Assembly: GCA_004357005.1 (NCBI GenBank)
Contig: SMWH01000004.1
Coordinates: 1-5,257 of the forward strand
Length of the DNA stretch: 5,257 nt
Origin: Gammaproteobacteria bacterium
Lineage (GTDB): Bacteria; Pseudomonadota; Gammaproteobacteria; SMWH01
Reading direction: 5' to 3'
The position numbers and the translations under genes are program-made. Every line of letters begins with the position of its first letter. The stretch's first letter is position 1. Shown here piece after piece: positions 1 through 5,257 of this stretch. The notes under the pieces are model-generated. The model had not been told where the DNA came from. It saw only the letters and a list, made by a program, of their open reading frames with translations, and searched no databases.

Positions 1-658
1 CAAGGGCAAGTCTTTTTCATTGAGCCAGGAATACGGCAGCTACGTAATGGAAAACGTTTTGTTCAAGATTTCCTTCCCGGCTGAATTCCACGCCCAGACC
101 GCGGTAGAGGCGGCGGTCAAACTGCACGCCGAGGTCGGTGACCGGCTCGAGGACATCGACAGGATCGTGATCGAGACGCAGGAAGCGGGGGTGCGCATCA
201 TCGATAAGACCGGGCCGCTGGATAACCCCGCGGACCGGGACCACTGTATGCAGTACATGGTGGCGGTCCCCCTGATTCATGGAGGACTCAAGGCCGAGCA
301 CTACGAGGACAACGTGGCTTCGGATCCCCGCATCGATATGTTGCGCGATCGCATGGAGGTGAAGGAGAACGAGACCTTCAGCCGCGAGTACCTCGAGCCT
401 GACAAGCGGGCCATCGGCAACGCCATCCAGATCTTTTTCAAGGATGGCAGCCACACGGAGCGGGTGCAGATCGATTATCCGATCGGCCACCGCCGCCGCC
501 GGTCCGAGGGTATCCCGGCGCTGGTGCGCAAGTTCGAGGACGCGCTGGCCACCAGGCTTTCCCCGACGCGTTGTGCTGAGACGATCGAACTGTTGTCGGA
601 CCAGAAACGCGCCGAACAAACCCCCGTTCATGAACTCATGGATGTGCTGGCAGTCTGA
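1..658 (+). CDS. prpD: 2-methylcitrate dehydratase PrpD, C-terminal part (5' end outside window)
   Basis: PrpD (MmgE/PrpD family) dehydrates 2-methylcitrate to 2-methyl-cis-aconitate in the cytosolic methylcitrate cycle of propionyl-CoA catabolism. The reading frame is already open at base 2 and ends at TGA 656-658, giving about 218 residues, against roughly 480 for the full E. coli protein, so the N-terminal half lies upstream. Recognisable PrpD stretches are YGSYVMENVLFKISFPAEFH near the start, then GPLDNPADRDHCMQYMVAVP, then YEDNVASDPRID, then PDKRAIGNAIQIFF, and YPIGHRRRR before the C-terminus. All match my memory of E. coli PrpD closely. The TTG at 20 is internal and not a start, because homology continues upstream of it (KGKSFSLSQEYGSY). 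The protein ends normally (HELMDVLAV), and a palindromic repeat begins two bases after the stop. Other prp genes would be expected upstream, but this is not visible. The close match separates it from more distant MmgE/PrpD paralogues. Confidence 0.93.
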   Translation, partial: KGKSFSLSQEYGSYVMENVLFKISFPAEFHAQTAVEAAVKLHAEVGDRLEDIDRIVIETQEAGVRIIDKTGPLDNPADRDHCMQYMVAVPLIHGGLKAEHYEDNVASDPRIDMLRDRMEVKENETFSREYLEPDKRAIGNAIQIFFKDGSHTERVQIDYPIGHRRRRSEGIPALVRKFEDALATRLSPTRCAETIELLSDQKRAEQTPVHELMDVLAV

Positions 659-783
659 AAAACGGGACAGTTTCGTTTTTTGCCGGTTCCAGACAGTGCC
701 GGCGGGTCGCTCAAAAAACAACGAAAAAACGAACCTGTCGCGTTAAAACAGTGACTGTCTCGGTTTTTTGGTAGAGTGATGCC
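659..783. other. Intergenic region between prpD and the DUF2845-like gene
   Basis: This 125-base gap contains the inverted repeat at 661-744 and a further related fragment, gactgtctcggttttttg, at about 753-770. That fragment resembles the left arm of the repeat (gacagtttcg plus a T-run), though with changes. A promoter for the downstream two-gene unit would be expected here, but I see no convincing -35/-10 pair. Only a weak purine-rich stretch, agag (773-776), precedes the ATG at 784. Confidence 0.55.
661..744. repeat. Imperfect inverted repeat after prpD with A/T tracts
   Basis: Bases 661-681 pair with 724-744 over 21 positions with two mismatches (665/740 and 671/734). The left arm reads aacgggacagtttcg followed by six T. 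The loop (682-723) holds a second small hairpin, gccgg 682-686 against ccggc 699-703. The stem starts two bases after the prpD stop, so it could help end transcription or protect the prpD mRNA 3' end. The T-run lies inside the left arm rather than after a stem, so this is not a standard intrinsic terminator. Its 13-mer cgggacagtttcg (663-675) recurs inverted at 2218-2230, which suggests a dispersed repeat family. Confidence 0.7.
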
Positions 784-1374
784 ATGCGTCTGGGGGTGTT
801 GATAACCCTGTTGGTTCTTTCATTCGCCGCGCGGGCCGCGGTGAGTTGTGGGGATCAACTGGCCAGGGAGGGTGCTACCCGTTACGACATCATCAACCTG
901 TGCGGTGAACCCGACTGGCGAGATGGCTGGTACGAGACGACGGCGTTTGGTGTCTGGAGCCCTATCCAGGTGTATGACCAGGTGTTCATCGAGCAGTGGT
1001 ACTACAACCGTGGTCCCGATCGCTTCATTCGCCTGTTTACTTTCCAGAACCTGCGTCTCGTGAGGATTGACCATCTGGGATACGGCTGGGTGCCCTATCG
1101 CCGGCGGCAGTGCAAACCGGCCATGTTTTTTATCGGTATTTCCAAGTACGAAGTGTGGTTCCATTGCGGCGAGCCGGCCTGGGCAGAGTCCTGGTACGGC
1201 GGTCAGCTAATCCGTCCGGGTGTGGGCGTTGGTCGTTTCGGCCAAGTCCATTTCGACACATGGATCTACGATTTCGGAACCAGTCGGTTCCAGCGCATTT
1301 TGCACTTTCAAAACGGTTTTCTGAATTTCGTGGAAGTGGGCGAGCGCGGGCATGTGAAGCGTCGGGGACTGTAA
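784..1374 (+). CDS. Exported DUF2845-like protein with two tandem repeats, function unknown
   Basis: This 196-residue protein has no known activity. Residues 1-19 form a classical signal peptide (Met-Arg, a hydrophobic core LGVLITLLVLSF, then AARA), with probable signal peptidase I cleavage near ARA|AV, so it should be periplasmic or secreted. The mature part consists of two similar modules, about residues 22-100 and 110-190. Each has an opening Cys (C22, C110), a CGEP motif 18 residues later (C40, C128), a WYE or WYG motif, a tyrosine/tryptophan strand (EQWYYNRGPDRF, then DTWIYDFGTSRF) and a closing F.FQN segment. This Cys...CGEP layout is what I remember of the DUF2845 family. The two Cys per module could form disulfides in the periplasm. 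The ATG at 784 is the only start that leaves an intact signal peptide. The stop at 1372-1374 overlaps the ribosome-binding site of the next gene, implying cotranscription. A lipoprotein reading (AVSC) is weaker, lacking Leu at -3. Confidence 0.8.
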   Translation: MRLGVLITLLVLSFAARAAVSCGDQLAREGATRYDIINLCGEPDWRDGWYETTAFGVWSPIQVYDQVFIEQWYYNRGPDRFIRLFTFQNLRLVRIDHLGYGWVPYRRRQCKPAMFFIGISKYEVWFHCGEPAWAESWYGGQLIRPGVGVGRFGQVHFDTWIYDFGTSRFQRILHFQNGFLNFVEVGERGHVKRRGL

Positions 1375-1377
1375 GGG
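1373..1377 (+). promoter_or_regulatory. Ribosome-binding site supporting the TTG start at 1385
   Basis: AAGGG, overlapping the stop codon of the upstream gene, lies 7 nt before the TTG at 1385-1387. This good Shine-Dalgarno match decides the unusual TTG start of the FkbM-type methyltransferase. It also suggests translational coupling with the DUF2845-like gene. Confidence 0.6.
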
Positions 1378-1384
1378 TCGATCG

Positions 1385-2146
1385 TTGTCAGGCAAGACCA
1401 TCCCGCAACCCGGTTTCTGGATCCGACTGGAACATCTGCAGTCGGCCTGGTTCAGCCGCAAGTTCCGGGGCACCGTCGAGACTATTGCCAGCCGGGTTCC
1501 TTCCGCCCAGTGCGTGCTCGATATCGGCGCCAATCACGGCAAGTTCGCCAAGGAATTGCGCAGAACTTTCGGGCCCGATTGCCGGATCTACTGCGTAGAG
1601 CCTCTGACCTATAACCGCAACATCCTGAAGCGCATCGTGGGACGTTGGCCCAGCATTGAAATTGTTCCCTATGTATTCTCCAACGAACCCGGGGATATCG
1701 AATTGTGTGTGCCATACAAGCCCTCAGGCAACATCGCGCCGGGCAGCACGCACATACACACCGATGCGCCGTTGGCCGAAGAGCTGAGTCACTTCACATG
1801 GCGTACCGAGACGGCCCCGGCGATTCGCCTGGATGATTTTGTGCGGGACAAGGGGATCGAGCGCATGGACTTCATGAAGATAGATGTGGAGGGAGCTGTG
1901 CCCCTCGTGCTGCGGGGTGGCGCCGAGACCCTCGAGCGTTTTCATCCGGCAATCTTCGCCGAAGTGGGGCACATCACCGCGTCCAATTTTCGATTCACGC
2001 CGGCGGACACCATCGATTTGCTGGCTGGCTACGGCTATTCCATGTACCGAATCGACGAGGAACGCCGGGCCGTTATTCCCCAAGCCGATTACGACCCGAA
2101 GATATCCGACTACCTGTTCCTGATCGACCAAGACCGGTTTCGGTGA
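1385..2146 (+). CDS. FkbM family SAM-dependent methyltransferase
   Basis: This 253-residue predicted cytosolic methyltransferase has the FkbM architecture. The SAM-binding motif I is VLDIGANHGKF (residues 44-54), and the acidic ribose-binding position lies in CVEPL (70-74). IRLDDF (148-152) is followed by the family signature MDFMKIDVEGAVPLVLRGGAETL (161-183), which matches the 'lKiDvEG.E..vL.G' block of FkbM proteins. The family O-methylates hydroxyls of sugars, glycans, lipids or polyketides, but the substrate here cannot be told from sequence. It has no signal peptide or membrane segment. The start is TTG at 1385, chosen for the AAGGG ribosome-binding site and the 10-nt gap to the DUF2845-like gene, with which it probably forms an operon. 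The stop TGA (2144-2146) and the last three or four residues (DRFR) lie inside a palindromic repeat, so the natural C-terminus may have been altered by that element. The family call is strong; the specific role is unknown. Confidence 0.88.
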   Translation: MSGKTIPQPGFWIRLEHLQSAWFSRKFRGTVETIASRVPSAQCVLDIGANHGKFAKELRRTFGPDCRIYCVEPLTYNRNILKRIVGRWPSIEIVPYVFSNEPGDIELCVPYKPSGNIAPGSTHIHTDAPLAEELSHFTWRTETAPAIRLDDFVRDKGIERMDFMKIDVEGAVPLVLRGGAETLERFHPAIFAEVGHITASNFRFTPADTIDLLAGYGYSMYRIDEERRAVIPQADYDPKISDYLFLIDQDRFR

Positions 2147-2237
2147 CAGTACACTTAACTCCCGGTTTGTTCGGATACCCTGTTGTGCGTCCTGCACAAA
2201 GTTAAGTGTACTGTCACCGAAACTGTCCCGAAACCGG
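2134..2237. repeat. Palindromic intergenic element with 24-bp perfect inverted repeat
   Basis: Bases 2137-2160 pair perfectly with 2200-2223 (24 bp) around a 39-nt loop. The loop contains a second perfect hairpin, ttgtgc 2183-2188 against gcacaa 2194-2199, which abuts the right arm. The left edge ccggtttcgg (2134-2143) can alternatively pair with ccgaaaccgg (2228-2237), so two foldings compete. The right side carries a near-tandem duplication, actgtcaccgaa (2210-2221) then actgtcccgaa (2222-2232). The element covers the methyltransferase stop and ends 32 bp before the kbl stop, between convergent genes. It could therefore act as a terminator for both strands, although neither strand shows a U-run after the stem. 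The form resembles REP-like elements mobilised in trans by RAYT transposases; none is encoded in this window. Confidence 0.85.
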
Positions 2238-2269
2238 AACGCCTGCCACCTTCGAAATAATGCCGGGAA

Positions 2270-3439
2270 TCAGCTAATCACGCCCAGATCGCGTCCCACT
2301 TTCGTGAACGCCTCCACCGCCCGGTCGAGATGCGCGCGTTCGTGTGCCGCCGACACCTGTACCCGGATGCGCGCCTGTCCCTTCGGGACCACGGGGAAAA
2401 AGAAACCGATCACATAGATCCCCTCATCCAGCAGCGCGGTGGCCATCTTCTGGGCCAGCGGAGCGTCGTAGAGCATGATCGGGACGATGGGGTGAAAACC
2501 ATCCTTGATGTCAAAACCGGCGTCGGTCATGGACTTGCGGAAGTAAGCCGTGTTCGCTTCCAGCTTGTCCCGCAGCTCGGTGGTTTTCGTCAGCAACTCG
2601 AAGACCTTCAGGCTGGCGGCCACCAGCGCCGGTGGCAGGCTGTTGGAGAACAGATAAGGGCGCGAACGCTGCCGCAGCAGATCCACGATGGGCTGACGAG
2701 AAGCTGTGAAGCCGCCGCAGGAACCCCCCAGCGCTTTGCCCAGGGTGGAGGTAAAAATATCAATGCGGTCCAGGACGCCCAGGTGTTCCGCGGACCCGCG
2801 GCCGGTCTTGCCGATGAAACCCGTGGCGTGGCTGTCATCCACCATCACCAGTACGTCGTATTTTTCCGCCAGGGCGACGATCTCATCGAGCTTCGCCAGG
2901 TCGCCGTCCATGCTGAACACGCCATCGGTGGCGATCATGCGCGTGGGGCAGTCCTGGGAGTCCTTGAGATGTTGCTCCAGCTCGTTCATGTCGCTGTGGG
3001 CGTAGCGCAAACGCCTGGCCTTGCACAGCCGGATGCCATCGATGACCGAGGCATGATTCAGGGCATCGCTGATGATCGCGTCCTCGGGCCCCAGCAGGGT
3101 TTCGAACAGGCCGGTGTTGGCGTCGAAACATGAGGTGTACAGGATCGTGTCATCGGTTCCCAGGAAAGTACTGACCACCCGCTCCAGTTCCTTGTGCAGG
3201 TCCTGGGTGCCGCAGATAAAACGCACCGAGGCCATGCCAAAACCGTGATCGTCCAGGGCTTTTTTTGCCGCGGCGATGATTTCCGCGTTGTCCGCCAGTC
3301 CCAGGTAGTTGTTGGCGCAGAAGTTGAGCACTTCGCGGCCGTTGGCGGTGATCTCGACCTGTTGGGGGGTGGTGATCACCCGCTCGGACTTGTACAGGCC
3401 CTCGGCCTTTATTTCCTCAAGGGTCTTCTTGTAATTCAT
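2270..3439 (-). CDS. kbl: 2-amino-3-ketobutyrate CoA ligase (glycine C-acetyltransferase)
   Basis: Kbl is a cytosolic PLP enzyme of the alpha-oxoamine synthase family. It cleaves 2-amino-3-ketobutyrate with CoA to glycine and acetyl-CoA, the second step of threonine degradation. From the ATG at 3439 it has 389 residues (E. coli about 398) and looks complete. Visible hallmarks are NFCANNYLGLAD (39-50), GFGMASVRFICGTQ (66-79), SDALNHASVIDGIRLCKA (124-141), the cofactor-contacting VDDSHATGF (200-208), the Schiff-base lysine K235 in STLGKALGG, RSRPYLFSNSLPPA (258-271) and FFPVVPKGQARIRVQVSAAH (347-366). It lies directly downstream of tdh on the same strand and is surely cotranscribed. The start is uncertain: an in-frame ATG at 3469, 7 nt after the tdh stop and behind GAAGGA at a short 3-nt spacing, would add ten residues (MNRAWKGAPA). 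The ATG at 3439 has GGAAAGG 10 nt away inside a hairpin. I chose 3439 because family homology begins only after it. The function call is very secure. Confidence 0.95.
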   Translation of the reverse strand: MNYKKTLEEIKAEGLYKSERVITTPQQVEITANGREVLNFCANNYLGLADNAEIIAAAKKALDDHGFGMASVRFICGTQDLHKELERVVSTFLGTDDTILYTSCFDANTGLFETLLGPEDAIISDALNHASVIDGIRLCKARRLRYAHSDMNELEQHLKDSQDCPTRMIATDGVFSMDGDLAKLDEIVALAEKYDVLVMVDDSHATGFIGKTGRGSAEHLGVLDRIDIFTSTLGKALGGSCGGFTASRQPIVDLLRQRSRPYLFSNSLPPALVAASLKVFELLTKTTELRDKLEANTAYFRKSMTDAGFDIKDGFHPIVPIMLYDAPLAQKMATALLDEGIYVIGFFFPVVPKGQARIRVQVSAAHERAHLDRAVEAFTKVGRDLGVIS

Positions 3440-3446
3440 TGCAGGA

Positions 3447-3462
3447 GCGCCTTTCCAGGCGC
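3447..3462 (-). promoter_or_regulatory. Small GNRA-tetraloop hairpin at the tdh-kbl junction
   Basis: On the minus-strand transcript this reads GCGCCU-GGAA-AGGCGC: a perfect 6-bp GC-rich stem with a GGAA loop, which fits the stable GNRA class. It lies between the two candidate kbl start codons and ends 7 nt before the ATG at 3439. It occludes the only Shine-Dalgarno-like stretch (GGAAAGG) for that start. If formed, it would favour initiation at 3469 coupled to tdh termination, or tune the Kbl to Tdh ratio. Structure is seen in sequence; regulation is inferred. Confidence 0.5.
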
Positions 3463-3476
3463 GATTCATCAATCCT

Positions 3477-4499
3477 TCAATTCCATTCGCACACAACTTT
3501 GCCGCACTGGCCCGATTGCATGATTTTGAAGCCTTCTTCGAAATCCTCAATGGGGATGCGGTGCGTCAGGGCCTTGTCCAGGGGCAGACCGCCCAGCAGC
3601 ATCTGAGTCATCTTGTACCAGGTCTCGTACATGCGCCGACCGTAGATCCCCTTGATGTGCAGCCCCTTGAAAATCACCTGATCCCAGTCGATTTTTGTGT
3701 CGCCGGGCAGGATGCCCAGCAGTGCGATCTTGCCTCCGTGGTACATGTGTTCGAGCATGTCCTCGAAAGCGATCGGGTTGCCCGACATCTCCAGACCCAC
3801 GTCGAAGCCGTCCATTCCCAACTCTTCGATGACCTCGTTCATGGTTCCCCGGGTGACGTTGAGCACCCGGGTGGCGCCCATGTTCCTGGCGAGGTTCAAA
3901 CGATAGTCGTTCACATCGGTGACCACGACGTGCCGCGCACCCACATAACGGCAGATCGCCGTCGCAATGATGCCCACGGGCCCGGCGCCGGTAATGAGCA
4001 CATCTTCGCCCACCATGTCGAAGGACAGGGCGCAGTGGGTGGCGTTGCCATAGGGATCGAAAAAGGCCGCCAGTTCTGAAGGAATGGCATCGGGAATTCG
4101 CCAGAGATTGCGCGATGGTACCGTGACGTACTCGGCAAAGGCGCCGTTGCGGTTGACCCCGATGCCTTCGGTGTGGGGGCAAAGATGTTGTTTGCCGGCC
4201 CGGCAGTTGCGGCATACCCCACAAGTCACGTGTCCTTCGGCGCTGACCCGTTCTCCATCACTGTAACCGGTGACCCCCGGCCCCATGGCCTCGATGTGGC
4301 CGACGAATTCATGGCCGATCACCAATGGCGGTTTGATCGTCCGCCGGGACCACTCATCCCAGTTGTAGATGTGCAGATCGGTGCCGCAGATGGCGGTTTT
4401 ATCGACCTTGATCAGGACGTCATTGGTGCCGGGTTCGGGAACCGGGACCTCTTCCATCCAGATACCCGGTTCCGGCGCGCGTTTGACCAGTGCTCGCAT
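3477..4499 (-). CDS. tdh: L-threonine 3-dehydrogenase (zinc, NAD-dependent)
   Basis: Tdh is a cytosolic zinc-containing medium-chain dehydrogenase that oxidises L-threonine to 2-amino-3-ketobutyrate with NAD+, feeding Kbl. From the ATG at 4499 it has 340 residues, essentially the E. coli length (341). The catalytic zinc ligands are visible as C38 in KTAICGTD and H63-E64 in VIGHEFVG. The structural zinc cysteines are C93, C96, C99 and C107. The Rossmann motif is GAGPVG (171-176), followed by the acidic residue D195 that fixes NAD over NADP. Other near-identical family blocks are LHIYNWDEWS (42-51), FDPYGNATHCALSFD (147-161), GFDVGLEMSG (231-240) and IKGIYGRRMYETWYKM (282-297). The frame stays open far upstream (to about 4946), but that extension overlaps the divergent dehydrogenase and lacks family similarity. 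An ATG at 4547 would add 16 residues; neither start has a clear ribosome-binding site. Gene order tdh-kbl is the reverse of the E. coli kbl-tdh operon. Confidence 0.96.
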   Translation of the reverse strand: MRALVKRAPEPGIWMEEVPVPEPGTNDVLIKVDKTAICGTDLHIYNWDEWSRRTIKPPLVIGHEFVGHIEAMGPGVTGYSDGERVSAEGHVTCGVCRNCRAGKQHLCPHTEGIGVNRNGAFAEYVTVPSRNLWRIPDAIPSELAAFFDPYGNATHCALSFDMVGEDVLITGAGPVGIIATAICRYVGARHVVVTDVNDYRLNLARNMGATRVLNVTRGTMNEVIEELGMDGFDVGLEMSGNPIAFEDMLEHMYHGGKIALLGILPGDTKIDWDQVIFKGLHIKGIYGRRMYETWYKMTQMLLGGLPLDKALTHRIPIEDFEEGFKIMQSGQCGKVVCEWN

Positions 4500-4628
4500 G
4501 GTTGAAGTGTCGGGAATCCAGTGACTGGTGAACTCAGGGGCATTCATTCTATCACTGAGGTTAAGATAGCGGCGGCACCACGCCCCACGGATTCCAGAGT
4601 AACTCCCCATGAATGGCAGACAGCTGGC
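4500..4628. promoter_or_regulatory. Divergent intergenic region between tdh and the D-2-hydroxyacid dehydrogenase gene
   Basis: Both genes must be transcribed outward from this 129-base stretch, so promoters on both strands are expected here. I see no strong consensus -35/-10 pair on either strand. A short inverted repeat, ctatc (4549-4553) against gatag (4565-4569) with an 11-nt spacer, lies just upstream of the alternative tdh ATG at 4547 and might be an operator half-site pair. The assignment rests on gene arrangement rather than on recognised boxes. Confidence 0.4.
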
Positions 4629-5257
4629 ATGAAAGGCGTATTCCTCGATTTCGATACCGTCAGTGCCGGTGACATCGACACCGCCCGTCTGGACACCGTT
4701 GTGCCGGATCTGATCCGTTACGGCGTCACGCCCACCGACCAGGTCCTGGAACGCATTGGTGATGCGGGGGTTGTTCTGACGAACAAGATCGCCCTGACCC
4801 GGGAGATCGTCGAGCAGGCAGCGGACTTGCAACTCATTATTCTGGCTGCCACGGGCTACAACAACGTGGATATCGATGCGGCCAGAGAGCGTGGCATCGG
4901 CGTCTGCAATATTCGCAGCTACTGCACGGCTTCCGTAGTGGAACACGTGTTCGCCCTGATCCTTGCCCTGAGTCGGAACCTGGAGGGCTATCAGCGTCTG
5001 CTGGCCGAAGGAAAGTGGAAGGGCAGCCCTCAGTTCTGTTTGCTGGACTTCCCGATCGTGGAACTCGATGGAAAAGTACTCGGCATCATCGGTTCAGGCG
5101 AGCTCGGGCGTGCCGTGGCCCGCAGCGGGGAATGCTTCGGCATGGATGTGCGTGTGGCGCAACTGCCCGGGCGCGCGGCCAGTGACGGGCGCGTCCCGTT
5201 GCAACAACTGCTTCGCGAAGTGGACGTCCTGAGCCTTCATTGTCCGTTGACGGCACA
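4629..5257 (+). CDS. D-2-hydroxyacid dehydrogenase, hydroxypyruvate reductase-like (3' end outside window)
   Basis: The first 209 residues of an NAD(P)-dependent D-2-hydroxyacid dehydrogenase are present, and the frame is still open at the window end (family length is about 315-320). Similarity is greatest to hydroxypyruvate reductase (HprA), which converts hydroxypyruvate to D-glycerate. Supporting blocks are LAATGYNNVDIDAA (72-85), CNIRSYCTASVVEHVFAL (93-110), GKWKGSPQFCLLDFPI (128-143) and the nucleotide-binding GIIGSGELGRAVA (152-164). LSLHCPLT (201-208) lies near the cut. The catalytic Arg, Glu and His lie beyond the window and cannot be checked. At the end of the second Rossmann strand, where NAD-specific relatives carry Asp or Glu, the sequence is VRVAQLPGR, with Gln at residue 178. 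ATG 4629 is the only sensible start, since upstream ATGs are out of frame, but no ribosome-binding site is obvious. It is divergent from tdh-kbl, so a role in glycine/serine/glycerate metabolism is plausible but inferred. Substrate could instead be glyoxylate or another 2-oxoacid. Confidence 0.85.
   Translation, partial: MKGVFLDFDTVSAGDIDTARLDTVVPDLIRYGVTPTDQVLERIGDAGVVLTNKIALTREIVEQAADLQLIILAATGYNNVDIDAARERGIGVCNIRSYCTASVVEHVFALILALSRNLEGYQRLLAEGKWKGSPQFCLLDFPIVELDGKVLGIIGSGELGRAVARSGECFGMDVRVAQLPGRAASDGRVPLQQLLREVDVLSLHCPLTA

Noticed and set aside
17..721. A 234-codon open frame on the minus strand opposite prpD
   Set aside because: It is the antisense shadow of a clearly recognised GC-rich coding sequence and crosses the palindromic intergenic repeat; no recognisable domain.
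661..744. Standard Rho-independent terminator after prpD
   Set aside because: The stem has no trailing U-run on the plus strand; the T-run is inside the left arm and is paired. It may still affect transcription, but is better described as a repeat.
784..850. Lipoprotein signal (AVSC) in the DUF2845-like protein
   Set aside because: The -3 position is Ala rather than Leu/Ile/Val, the following residues fit the DUF2845-like opening Cys, and an ARA|AV signal peptidase I site is at hand.
2330..3133. A 267-codon open frame on the plus strand opposite kbl
   Set aside because: Antisense shadow of a secure kbl; low-complexity Gln/Arg/Gly/Val composition typical of reversed GC-rich codons.
3516..4079. 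A 187-codon open frame on the plus strand opposite tdh
   Set aside because: Antisense shadow of tdh, with His/Val/Gln-rich composition and no domain.
3477..4946. A 489-residue reading of tdh with a 149-residue N-terminal extension
   Set aside because: The extension overlaps the divergent dehydrogenase gene, has no resemblance to Tdh, and the ATG at 4499 gives the standard family length.
1..5257. CRISPR array, tRNA, rRNA, integrase or transposase gene
   Set aside because: No regularly spaced repeats, RNA gene motifs, or recombinase/transposase proteins were seen on either strand.

Overview
This GC-rich, gene-dense window looks like the chromosome of a gammaproteobacterium. PrpD, Tdh and Kbl all read very close to their E. 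coli counterparts, and short palindromic intergenic repeats of a kind common in that class are present. The genus cannot be fixed from the sequence alone.

Layout, left to right. (1) Positions 1-658, plus strand: the C-terminal part of 2-methylcitrate dehydratase (PrpD, propionate catabolism), cut by the window edge. (2) Positions 659-783: an intergenic stretch with an imperfect 21-bp inverted repeat ending in A/T tracts. (3) Positions 784-2146, plus strand: a tight two-gene unit. It holds an exported, internally duplicated DUF2845-like protein of unknown function and, 10 nt later, an FkbM-type SAM-dependent methyltransferase starting at TTG. (4) Positions 2134-2237: a strong palindromic element (24-bp perfect inverted repeat) that overlaps the methyltransferase stop codon and lies between convergent genes. 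(5) Positions 4499-2270, minus strand: tdh then kbl, the two-step threonine-to-glycine pathway. A small GNRA-tetraloop hairpin sits at their junction. (6) Positions 4629-5257, plus strand: the start of a D-2-hydroxyacid dehydrogenase resembling hydroxypyruvate reductase, transcribed divergently from tdh and cut by the window end.

How the genes work together. Tdh oxidises L-threonine to 2-amino-3-ketobutyrate, and Kbl cleaves that with CoA to glycine and acetyl-CoA. The divergent hydroxypyruvate reductase-like enzyme would fit nearby glycine/serine/glycerate metabolism, but that link is inferred from proximity only. PrpD belongs to the methylcitrate cycle, which handles propionyl-CoA, including that derived from threonine degradation by another route. 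I see no direct regulatory connection between it and tdh-kbl.

No clearly new defence or mobile system is visible. The least ordinary part is the two-gene DUF2845/FkbM unit. It is bracketed by two palindromic repeats that share an identical 13-mer in opposite orientation.
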